A DNA stretch of 64,000 nt from an uncultured Allomuricauda sp. (GTDB lineage Bacteria > Bacteroidota > Bacteroidia > Flavobacteriales > Flavobacteriaceae). The stretch lies in assembly GCF_947501165.1 (NCBI RefSeq), contig NZ_CANMUU010000002.1, positions 1,302,001-1,366,000 on the forward strand. Reading direction: 5' to 3'. The notes under the pieces are model-generated. The model searched no databases. It was not told the DNA's origin and saw only the letters and a program-made list of their open reading frames with translations. The position numbers and the translations under genes were made by a program. Shown in pieces: positions 18,375 to 25,961 of this stretch. How positions within the stretch are numbered: the first letter of the stretch is position 1; each line of letters opens with the position of its first letter.

Positions 18375-18611
18375 TTAAGCAAGCTTAGCTCTGTTTCTTT
18401 TTGTTCTAAAGGCCAAAGCTTTTTTAATTCTTGAATTCTTGTATCGGTATAGTCTAGCTACCTCAATTTCTTTTTCAGAATCAGTATCAATTTGAATATC
18501 CAAGGTAACTGAATATGCTACGGCCTCCACTTTAGTTTCTTTAGAAGCACTTTGTGCCATAGTCAAAGTTCCGAAGAAGATTACTGCGATTGTGGTTAAG
18601 ATTGCTTTCAT
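18375..18611 (-). CDS. Small secreted protein of unknown function
   Basis: 78 residues: a clear signal peptide (cleavage after LTMAQ, residue 20), an acidic middle (IQIDTDSEKEIEVARLY) and a basic C-terminus ending KRNRAKLA. The mature protein is only about 58 residues. No family is recognised. It is convergent with the amidohydrolase gene (30 bp apart). A 7-bp inverted repeat (AGAGTAA / TTACTCT) sits in its leader. The signal peptide and clean codon use support a real gene. Confidence 0.7.
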   Translation of the reverse strand: MKAILTTIAVIFFGTLTMAQSASKETKVEAVAYSVTLDIQIDTDSEKEIEVARLYRYKNSRIKKALAFRTKRNRAKLA

Positions 18612-18792
18612 GACTTGGGTTTTATTACAGAGTAAAATTACTCTCAGACCAAGCCTAGTGCGGATTTATCTCGCTTAACTTCCCTTTTTTCTCGGTGTTG
18701 GAATCTTTTTAAGTTGAAGTGTATTTTATCCTCGATGAACGTTTTTAGGGTGCCAAACACGCTATCGAACTCATGTGCATTTCATCGATGTT

Positions 18793-19467
18793 TTAGATTT
18801 TTAGTTTAAATAACAGATTCGGATTTGGGCAATTAATCTTGTAAAAATCAAGTTCTGTTTGGGAGCAAACCCCAGGATAATCACCTTCATTTCCTTGCAT
18901 ATCCTTAATAATCTGAAAGTGCAAATGTGGGGCATAATTGACATTAATATCGGGAGTACCTAAAGTGGCCAAAACCTCTCCTTTTTGAAATACCTTACCT
19001 TTCTCTAAACCTTGCAAAGATTCCAAAGATAAATGTCCGTATAGGGTATAAAAAGAAATTGATTCAACATGGTGTTCCAAAATGATGGTAGGCCCATAGT
19101 TACCCATATCATTATTATTTTTAAAACTGTGCACCTTTCCTTTTATAGGGACAATAACCCCTGTTCCCGATTTATGCCAAAAATCCATTCCAAGATGAAT
19201 ATTTCGCTGTTCTCCTTCATCAAAGCGACCAAAAGAGTTGTATATATCACGTTGCTCTAAATATCCTCCAAATGCTACCTTCTTTCCCTCTCTTTTTAAA
19301 ATCGTATCAATATACTGTTGACATCCTTCGGGCGTGGTTATTTCATATTTGGTAACCTCCTTGTTTTCTGATGATAAGTCAAGAGGAGTATAATTCAACA
19401 AAGAGATACTCTCATCAAGAATTGAAATTGGGCCAGTATGATATTCATTTAAAAAATCCTCAAGCAT
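18793..19467 (-). CDS. M23-family metallopeptidase without a signal peptide
   Basis: 224 residues. The LytM-type active site is complete: His91-x3-Asp95 (HLGMD), His145 (YGHLS) and His181-x-His183 (HLHFQ). M23 enzymes normally cut peptidoglycan cross-bridges outside the cell, yet the N-terminus (MLEDFLNEYHTG) has no signal peptide, lipobox or membrane helix. The sequence resembles, from memory, the M23 module of large fused phosphotransferase-M23-class III aminotransferase proteins. The gene stands alone. The catalytic assignment is strong; location and substrate are open. Confidence 0.82.
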   Translation of the reverse strand: MLEDFLNEYHTGPISILDESISLLNYTPLDLSSENKEVTKYEITTPEGCQQYIDTILKREGKKVAFGGYLEQRDIYNSFGRFDEGEQRNIHLGMDFWHKSGTGVIVPIKGKVHSFKNNNDMGNYGPTIILEHHVESISFYTLYGHLSLESLQGLEKGKVFQKGEVLATLGTPDINVNYAPHLHFQIIKDMQGNEGDYPGVCSQTELDFYKINCPNPNLLFKLKI

Positions 19468-19549
19468 TGAAAGGCGATTAGATTAACATTTTTTAACAGG
19501 GGCTGAAGTAATAGTTAGTATCTTGGAGCTACTAAGCTTAAAAACCATA

Positions 19550-20230
19550 ATGAAGATATTAAGAATTCCTTTTTTGGCCATCGTTTTGTTGATATCGGCC
19601 AACTGTCAGCCAAAAAACACAAAAACAGTAGCCCAAGAAACTTCTTCAGAACCTATAAAGGTAATGCTCTCCGCAGAGGATTTACAAGAATATGAGACAG
19701 CTTATTTTGCCAGTGGTTGTTTTTGGTGTGTGGAGGCCATTTTTGAAAGCGTGAAAGGTGTAAAAGAAGTCCATTCTGGATATTCAGGCGGGAAGGAAAA
19801 AAACCCTTCCTATGAGGATGTAGCATATGGAAGAACGGGGCATGCCGAAGCAGTTGAAGTCTTTTACGACCCAAAAGTCATAAGCTTCACACAGCTTGTT
19901 CAAGTTTTCTTTGGATCCCATGACCCTACCTCTTTAAATAGACAAGGCCCAGACCGCGGTGCTCAGTACCGTTCGGTTGCTTTTTATAAAAGCGTTGATG
20001 AGCAAAAAATTATTCAGGATTACGTTGCCCTCTTGGAATCTGAAAAGGTATACAATAGACCGATTGTTACACAAATAACCCCTTTTGAAAAATTCTATAA
20101 GGCAGAGGAGTACCATCAGGATTATGAGCGTAAAAATCCAAATAATTCTTACATCCGCAATGTTTCCATTCCAAGATTGAATCGATTCAAAGAAAATTTC
20201 CAGTCGTATTTAAAAGAAGAGTCTCATTAG
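19550..20230 (+). CDS. msrA: Peptide methionine sulfoxide reductase MsrA, lipoprotein form
   Basis: Repairs methionine-S-sulfoxide in oxidised proteins. The catalytic motif GCFWCVE has its nucleophile Cys at residue 57. The ATG at 19550 is chosen over an upstream in-frame TTG at 19523 because it gives a lipoprotein signal peptide with Cys19 (LLISANC). The enzyme is therefore predicted to be anchored in the envelope and to repair periplasmic or surface proteins. Length (226 residues) is normal for an MsrA with a leader. No msrB is adjacent. Confidence 0.93.
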   Translation: MKILRIPFLAIVLLISANCQPKNTKTVAQETSSEPIKVMLSAEDLQEYETAYFASGCFWCVEAIFESVKGVKEVHSGYSGGKEKNPSYEDVAYGRTGHAEAVEVFYDPKVISFTQLVQVFFGSHDPTSLNRQGPDRGAQYRSVAFYKSVDEQKIIQDYVALLESEKVYNRPIVTQITPFEKFYKAEEYHQDYERKNPNNSYIRNVSIPRLNRFKENFQSYLKEESH

Positions 20231-20313
20231 AGACAATCACATCTAGAGAAAAATGGGCTTGAGAAGTTGAAAAAGTAACCTTTTCGGCCAGTAGATAATT
20301 GAAGAGGAAAGTA

Positions 20314-20366
20314 GAAGTTGTTTTGGGACGTAACTCTTTAATGGATTACTGTTTCAAAACAACTTC
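20314..20366. repeat. 12-bp perfect inverted repeat spanning a gene's 3' end
   Basis: GAAGTTGTTTTG (20314-20325) and CAAAACAACTTC (20355-20366) are exact reverse complements separated by 29 bp. On the minus strand the first arm is the last codons of the gene ending at 20346. No T-run follows, so it is not a textbook terminator, but it could protect the mRNA 3' end. Confidence 0.6.
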
Positions 20367-21812
20367 GCTGTATTTGGAGTTGATATTGATGGATTTTTTT
20401 CCGTCATCCTTGAGGTAATACCCTTTGTATACATTGCTATTATAGTTTTTTGATCTACCAATTTCCAATTCTTTCGGATATCGGATATCGGAAGTAGTCT
20501 CATTAACATAAATGCTAAAGGGAACAGAGGGCATTTTAAAATCCACCTCTCCATTCTCAACCGAAATGTCAATGGTATTAAAGCTGTTACCCACAGAATT
20601 GACATATAACTCTCCCAGACTGCTTTTTACCAAAGCTTTATCCACCAAATGTCCAATGACCACCTTGGAAGATACTGAGTTCAAAGAAAGTTCCCTTACT
20701 TCTTTTAAGTCTACACGATCAGAATAATTGGTCCGTAATTGACCATAGTTCCACTTTTGGACAACCACCGGTGAATAAGAAACTTGAATATCTGTACGGT
20801 CCCCATCAATAGTGGAAGCAAGCAAGCTTGCATAAGACAAGCTTGCTTTTAGGTTTTTTGTGTTGGCGGCTAATTTAACTTCACCATGCCTCACGTTCAT
20901 CTTCAATTTGACCGATTTTGGCATTTTAATTTTAATGCTCTTTTTGACTTTGTATTTTTTGTTCTCCCCATCAGTAGATAAGTAAAATATGTTGGAGTTG
21001 CCATCATTTTGTAATCTTACAGCTCGCTTAGACCTAATTTTACTACGTTCCCTATTTCTTTCTCCACGTACTTTCTCTCTTTCTGCCAAGGCTTTGTCCC
21101 TAATGGCTCTTGCTTGTTCTCTTACGGCCATTGCTTGTTCAGTTATTTCTTCCCGCTGCTCTCTAATCTGGGCTCGCTGTTCTTTACGCTCCTCGGCCAT
21201 TTTCTTTACCTCATCACTCCATTCTTGATAGCGAACCTTATATTTTTTGTCAAAATTCTTATCAAATTCTTTTTTCCACTCCTTAAGATATTCATCACCC
21301 CTTTCTCTGTATGCATCATAGTCAAAATTGATTTGGGGTATTGGTGGCATTGGAGGTAATTCTGGAATTACTAATACTTCAGGTAAATCTGGTATTTGTA
21401 AACTCTCTATTAAAGGTTCAACAAAAGAAACATCCGGCAATACTTCTACATTGAAATTATAATCAAAATCCCAGTCCCCATCCCCAGAAACAACACTCCA
21501 GCTCCTTCCTTTGGTGGAAACCTCAATTTCCTTGCTGTTCCCAACAATCTGTATTAAATCTTTTTCAAAGTATTTTTCAGCTTCTTCTTTGGTTGCGCCC
21601 TCCAACTCAACCACTGCTGTGATTTCCACTTGGTCTTTGCTCCAAGTTTCAAATTCAATGTCAGCATGACTTGTGTCAATATCCAAAACGGCATCTGGAT
21701 TGACCGTGAAGGTTTCTTTATACGTTTTCGATTGTGTATCCTGCCCATACAGCTGTAATCCCTGTACCAAGAACATGCATAGGCTAAATACTATAAGACA
21801 ATTCCTGTTCAT
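20346..21812 (-). CDS. Exported DUF4097-like beta-repeat protein with a long charged helix
   Basis: 488 residues with a signal peptide (to about LYGQ, residue 24). The two ends (about 25-125 and 290-488) look like the right-handed beta-repeat of DUF4097 putative adhesins (short strands of the type VKSSLGELYVNSV). Between them are a proline-rich stretch (141-160) and a roughly 100-residue highly charged helix rich in R, E, K and Q (163-266). It is last in an operon with a sigma factor and an anti-sigma-like protein, overlapping the latter by 29 bp. It may be the target or a partner of that regulatory pair; its function is unknown. Confidence 0.75.
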   Translation of the reverse strand: MNRNCLIVFSLCMFLVQGLQLYGQDTQSKTYKETFTVNPDAVLDIDTSHADIEFETWSKDQVEITAVVELEGATKEEAEKYFEKDLIQIVGNSKEIEVSTKGRSWSVVSGDGDWDFDYNFNVEVLPDVSFVEPLIESLQIPDLPEVLVIPELPPMPPIPQINFDYDAYRERGDEYLKEWKKEFDKNFDKKYKVRYQEWSDEVKKMAEERKEQRAQIREQREEITEQAMAVREQARAIRDKALAEREKVRGERNRERSKIRSKRAVRLQNDGNSNIFYLSTDGENKKYKVKKSIKIKMPKSVKLKMNVRHGEVKLAANTKNLKASLSYASLLASTIDGDRTDIQVSYSPVVVQKWNYGQLRTNYSDRVDLKEVRELSLNSVSSKVVIGHLVDKALVKSSLGELYVNSVGNSFNTIDISVENGEVDFKMPSVPFSIYVNETTSDIRYPKELEIGRSKNYNSNVYKGYYLKDDGKKSININSKYSEVVLKQ

Positions 21813-22377
21813 TTTTTGATGATTTTAATTGATTTAACTTAGTTTTCAGTTTTTGTAATAATTGTAGGCGTAACTGCAAATTGTTTATTAGAGCGCTAAT
21901 AGTGTCGTCGTTTGGGCCAAGTTCGTTAAGCTCATTGTTCAAACGATTGTATTCTCGGTCTAATTCTGCTACTCTTTCCATATACCCATCTACCAAAGCC
22001 TTATTATCGTCATTGAATTCCAATTCCGAAAGCTGTAAATTGATGTTCGCTACATAGTAATCTTCAATTTTCTTCAAATTGGGAGAAAGATCCCCTAGGG
22101 ATAACGGAATAACATTTTCCTTTTCAACATTTGTATCAACCACATTCTTTTCCGGGTTCGGTTCAATTTTTCCAGGTTGTAAAAGAAAATATATTCCCAA
22201 ACCAATCAATATGGCCGCCGAAGCTGCCGCAGAAAACCAAAATTGATCGTTCTTTTTCCTGTGTGCCGATAAATCTTTTTCTAATCGCTCCATAAAACGG
22301 GCTTCATGACCTGATTTCATGGAATACTTCCTTTCATTCCGTTCCCTTTCGAATAATTCTTTAAGATCCTGTGCCAT
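21784..22377 (-). CDS. Membrane-anchored anti-sigma-factor-like protein
   Basis: 197 residues: a charged N-terminal cytoplasmic part (LKELFERERNERKY, with a GHEARFMERL motif), one membrane helix (about 47-66) and a periplasmic part ending in a coiled coil (about 120-190). The layout and position, overlapping the upstream ECF sigma gene by 17 bp, are those of anti-sigma factors, though no zinc HxxxCxxC motif is present. It overlaps the following secreted-protein gene by 29 bp. The role is inferred from context. Confidence 0.72.
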   Translation of the reverse strand: MAQDLKELFERERNERKYSMKSGHEARFMERLEKDLSAHRKKNDQFWFSAAASAAILIGLGIYFLLQPGKIEPNPEKNVVDTNVEKENVIPLSLGDLSPNLKKIEDYYVANINLQLSELEFNDDNKALVDGYMERVAELDREYNRLNNELNELGPNDDTISALINNLQLRLQLLQKLKTKLNQLKSSKNEQELSYSI

Positions 22378-22903
22378 ACGCCATGTCTTTAAGCATTTCT
22401 TTTAATTGCGCCTTACCTCTCAACAAACGAGTTCTTGACGCTGTTTCGGAAATCTTCAATATTTCCGATATTTCTCTATGATCATATCCTTCAACCAAAA
22501 ATAACTGTACCACGTACCTATACTTTTCTGGTAATTCTTCAATGGCTTTCTTCACATCTTCAACATTTACATCATTTTCAACGGTCCAATCTCCATCATC
22601 CTGTATATGCAGGTATCCTTCATTCAATTCCACCATTTGTTGCTTTTTTGATTTTAGGAAATCAATACTTCGATGCACAACTATTTTCTTTAACCAAGCT
22701 CCAAAAGTTACTTCACCCTTAAATTGGTCTATCCGCTGAAATGCCTTGATAAAAGATTCTTGCAGCACATCTTCCGCATCATCCTCGTTCTTTAAAAAAC
22801 GCATTGCAACACAGAACATACCATCGCAATACTGTTTGTACAGTTGCATTTGAGCCTTTCTATTGTTGGCCTTACATTGTTCTACCAGCTCAATTTGAAA
22901 CAT
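22361..22903 (-). CDS. RNA polymerase ECF-type sigma factor
   Basis: 180 residues with sigma region 2 (about 25-90: NEDDAEDVLQESFIKAF, FGAWLKKIVVHRSIDFL) and region 4 (about 120-175: LPEKYRYVVQLFLVEGYDHREISEILKIS). It is first in the operon with the anti-sigma-like and DUF4097-like genes, which suggests a stress-responsive, self-regulated unit. The leader has a 9-bp inverted repeat (22928-22964). The upstream neighbour is divergent meaB. Confidence 0.92.
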   Translation of the reverse strand: MFQIELVEQCKANNRKAQMQLYKQYCDGMFCVAMRFLKNEDDAEDVLQESFIKAFQRIDQFKGEVTFGAWLKKIVVHRSIDFLKSKKQQMVELNEGYLHIQDDGDWTVENDVNVEDVKKAIEELPEKYRYVVQLFLVEGYDHREISEILKISETASRTRLLRGKAQLKEMLKDMAYGTGS

Positions 22904-22927
22904 GGTCAGCTTTAATGTTGGTTTTTG

Positions 22928-22964
22928 GTGTTGTTTAAGTTAAGGACGATAAAAAAAACAACAC
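22928..22964. repeat. 9-bp inverted repeat in the sigma-factor leader
   Basis: GTGTTGTTT (22928-22936) and AAACAACAC (22956-22964) are exact reverse complements 19 bp apart, 25-61 bp upstream of the ECF sigma start codon. It could be an operator or a leader hairpin. Confidence 0.55.
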
Positions 22965-23053
22965 GTGGCAAAATGGATTTATTTTAATTGAATTTTAACA
23001 CTATCCGCTCTACATAAAACTTTTTACCTTCGTAGTCTCATTACCCTACTGAA

Positions 23054-24100
23054 TTGGACCGCAAACAAAACATCCCAGTAAACACAGCCTTAAAAATTAA
23101 AGCGCTGAGAAAAGAAGCCATCGATCCCCAAAATTTGGTCAATGGGATTTTGAAGATGGATAAAGCTTCTTTAGGGAAAGCCATTACCTTATTGGAGAGC
23201 TCAAAAACTGAACATATTTCTATGGCTGACGAAATCATTGAAAAATGTTTACCACATGCAGCAAAGAGCGTTCGGATTGGGATAACAGGTGTTCCAGGTG
23301 TAGGAAAAAGTACGTTTATTGAGGTTTTCGGTAAAACATTGACCAATCTCGGTAAGAAAGTGGCGGTCTTAGCGGTAGATCCATCCAGTTCTTTATCTAA
23401 AGGAAGTATTTTGGGAGATAAGACGCGAATGGAGGAACTCTCCAAAGACCCAAATGCCTTTATTCGTCCTTCCCCATCAGGTGAATCCTTGGGTGGCGTT
23501 GCCCAAAAGACAAGGGAGACCATTGTTCTTTGCGAAGCAGCCGGGTATGATGTGATTCTTGTAGAGACCGTAGGGGTCGGACAAAGTGAAACTGTTGTTC
23601 ATAGTATGGTCGACTTTTTTCTATTGTTGAAGCTTTCAGGTGCTGGTGATGAACTTCAGGGTATAAAAAGAGGTATAATGGAAATGGCAGATGCCATTGC
23701 CATCAATAAAGCTGATGGAAAAAATAAAGAACGTGCCAAACTGGCCCAAACCGAATTTTCAAGGGCCCTGCATTTGTATCCACCCAAAGAAAATGATTGG
23801 ATACCCAAGGTATTGGCCTGTTCCGCCACGGAAAATTCCGGTATAGTTGAAATTTGGCATATCATCAATGAATTTTTGGACAAGACAAAACAAAACGGGC
23901 ACTTTCATCGTAAACGGAATCTTCAAAACAAAAATTGGTTTTTACAGTCCTTGAATCAACAATTGACGCAGATTTTGCAACAAAATGAAGCTTTTGAAAA
24001 AGCGAAAAAAAACATGTTGGTTGCCGTTGAAAAAAACACTATCTCCCCTTTTAAAGCAGCACGTGAGGTGCTCAAGGCCATCCATGACCAACTTAAATAA
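23054..24100 (+). CDS. meaB: Methylmalonyl-CoA mutase-associated GTPase MeaB
   Basis: G3E-family GTPase that protects and reloads adenosylcobalamin-dependent methylmalonyl-CoA mutase. In 348 residues: Walker A GVPGVGKST (79-87), the switch region DPSSSLSKGSILGDKTRM, VETVGVGQSE and the NKADG specificity motif. The start is TTG at 23054; no ATG lies between the upstream in-frame stop and the conserved LVNGILKMD helix, so a non-ATG start is required. The mutase itself is not nearby; the matching adenosyltransferase is at 8418. Confidence 0.92.
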   Translation: MDRKQNIPVNTALKIKALRKEAIDPQNLVNGILKMDKASLGKAITLLESSKTEHISMADEIIEKCLPHAAKSVRIGITGVPGVGKSTFIEVFGKTLTNLGKKVAVLAVDPSSSLSKGSILGDKTRMEELSKDPNAFIRPSPSGESLGGVAQKTRETIVLCEAAGYDVILVETVGVGQSETVVHSMVDFFLLLKLSGAGDELQGIKRGIMEMADAIAINKADGKNKERAKLAQTEFSRALHLYPPKENDWIPKVLACSATENSGIVEIWHIINEFLDKTKQNGHFHRKRNLQNKNWFLQSLNQQLTQILQQNEAFEKAKKNMLVAVEKNTISPFKAAREVLKAIHDQLK

Positions 24101-24133
24101 AAGCACTACATTTGCCACAATTACACCTAGCAG

Positions 24134-25096
24134 ATGAACACTGTTACAGACTCCCTCCTATCCATAGTTGTCCCCCTGTACAATGAGCAGGATAATGTGG
24201 TTCTTCTCACTGAGAAAATACACGAAAGTTTAGCCGGATATGCCTATGAAATTGTTTATGTTGATGATTTTTCAACAGATGATACCCGAAAAGTGGTTAA
24301 GAAAATGAATGATGGGAAAGTTCATCTGATTGAACTTAAAAAAAACTATGGCCAAAGTCTAGCACTTGCAGCTGGAATTGACTACGCAAAAGGAGAATAC
24401 CTAATTACCATGGATGGAGATTTACAAAATGATCCATCCGATATCCCATCCATGTTGAAGTACGCTATAACCGATGAATATGATGTAGTTACCGGTATTC
24501 GACAAAAAAGAAAGGATTCCTTAGTAAAAAAAATTCCATCTAAGATTGCAAACTTCCTAGTTCGTCGTGTGACCAAACTGGATATTAAGGACAATGGATG
24601 CGCACTAAAAGTATTCACCAAAGATATTGCCAAGGGATTGAACTTGTATGGGGAAATGCATCGTTTCATAACCCTATTAGCTCATTTGGAAGGTGCCCAA
24701 ATCAAGCAAGTTCCGGTAAAACATCATGCGCGTCACGCCGGGGTTTCCAAATATGGATTGGAACGGGTCTTTAAGGTAGTGGCGGATATGATGCTTTTAC
24801 TTTTCATCCGCAAGTACTTTCAGCGCCCTATTCACCTTTTTGGAATTTTTGGGGTCTTGCTCATAATCCTTGGGGTACTTATCAATTTTTACCTCCTTAT
24901 TGTAAAATTAGGTTTAGGTGAAGACATTGGAACCAGACCTTTATTGATTTTTGGAATGATGTTCATTCTAGGGGGCATTCAGTTATTTACCATAGGGATT
25001 GTAATGGAATTGCTTATCAGAACCTATTACGAATCTCAACAAAAAAGACCTTATCGGGTCAAAAAAATTAGTATAGGTGCCAGAGAAGCTGCGTAA
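24134..25096 (+). CDS. GT2 polyprenyl-phosphate glycosyltransferase (DPM/GtrB/ArnC-like)
   Basis: 320 residues. The GT2 catalytic domain (1-225) has DDFSTDDT and the nucleotide/metal motif DGDLQNDP; HHARHAGVSKYG is the acceptor-side motif typical of dolichol-phosphate-mannose-synthase-like enzymes. Two C-terminal membrane helices (about 235-295) complete the GtrB/ArnC plan. It should transfer a sugar from a nucleotide to undecaprenyl phosphate on the cytoplasmic face. It overlaps the next gene by 20 bp. Neighbouring GT39 and PAP2 genes suggest use in lipid A or glycan modification. Confidence 0.9.
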   Translation: MNTVTDSLLSIVVPLYNEQDNVVLLTEKIHESLAGYAYEIVYVDDFSTDDTRKVVKKMNDGKVHLIELKKNYGQSLALAAGIDYAKGEYLITMDGDLQNDPSDIPSMLKYAITDEYDVVTGIRQKRKDSLVKKIPSKIANFLVRRVTKLDIKDNGCALKVFTKDIAKGLNLYGEMHRFITLLAHLEGAQIKQVPVKHHARHAGVSKYGLERVFKVVADMMLLLFIRKYFQRPIHLFGIFGVLLIILGVLINFYLLIVKLGLGEDIGTRPLLIFGMMFILGGIQLFTIGIVMELLIRTYYESQQKRPYRVKKISIGAREAA

Positions 25097-25961
25097 ACGA
25101 TTGCTTACCCTTTTAAAGATTGTAATAAGCGGGGTACTCATCTACTTCATTTTTACCAAAATCAATTTTAAAGATGTTGTTGAAACCCTGAAAACGGGAA
25201 ATCCATATTATTTGATAATTGGAACTCTACTCGTATTGGTTTCCAAAGTAATCGCCGCCTTTCGACTCAATCTTTACTTTCACCAAATTGATGTTAGAAT
25301 AACGCAAAAGAGCAATCTAAAACTCTACTTTTTAGGTATGTTCTATAATTTATTTCTACCAGGAGGCATTGGAGGGGATGCCTACAAGGGATATGTTATT
25401 CAAAAAGAGTTTAAATCGGGAACAAAGCGGGTTGTTTCCGTTTTGTTGTTGGACCGTTTGAGTGGTATGCTGCTAATTTTTATATACATCTGTGCCTTAG
25501 CGATACTAATGAATGATGAATTGTTCCGTCCTTTTCAGATACTTTTTTATCTAGCAATTCCCATAAGTGTTTTAACTTTCTGGTGGGTCAATAACCGATT
25601 TTTTGGATATACCCTTCCCATATTTTGGAAGTCACTGGGGTATTCTGCCATAGTCCAACTTTCTCAGTTGGTCTGTGTAGTTTTTATTTTAAAATCATTT
25701 AGTGTTGAACTTCAACAGATGGACTATCTCTTGGTTTTTCTTATTTCATCGATCGTTTCTGTAATTCCATTAACGATTGGTGGAATTGGCAGTAGAGAAG
25801 TGACCTTTTTGTATGGAGCCACTTGGTTGGGATTAAATGAGGAGATTTCGGTTGGGGTCAGTTTTGTATTCTTTTTAATGACGGCGCTCATTTCTTTTTT
25901 TGGAGTAATATATCACTTCAAAAAACCAAAACTAATGGTGTTACAAAATCAATCCAAATGA
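25077..25961 (+). CDS. LPG-synthase-TM / UPF0104 family flippase-like membrane protein
   Basis: 294 residues with about eight membrane helices and the family motif LPGGIGGDAYKGY (about 96-108), as in AglD/UPF0104 proteins related to the flippase part of MprF. The start is GTG at 25077, inside the upstream GT2 gene (20-bp overlap), giving strong translational coupling. Coupling to a polyprenyl-phosphate sugar synthase suggests it moves or recognises the lipid-linked sugar. It has no aminoacyl-transferase domain. Its 3' end overlaps the convergent GT39 gene by 13 bp. Confidence 0.87.
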   Translation: MPEKLRKRLLTLLKIVISGVLIYFIFTKINFKDVVETLKTGNPYYLIIGTLLVLVSKVIAAFRLNLYFHQIDVRITQKSNLKLYFLGMFYNLFLPGGIGGDAYKGYVIQKEFKSGTKRVVSVLLLDRLSGMLLIFIYICALAILMNDELFRPFQILFYLAIPISVLTFWWVNNRFFGYTLPIFWKSLGYSAIVQLSQLVCVVFILKSFSVELQQMDYLLVFLISSIVSVIPLTIGGIGSREVTFLYGATWLGLNEEISVGVSFVFFLMTALISFFGVIYHFKKPKLMVLQNQSK

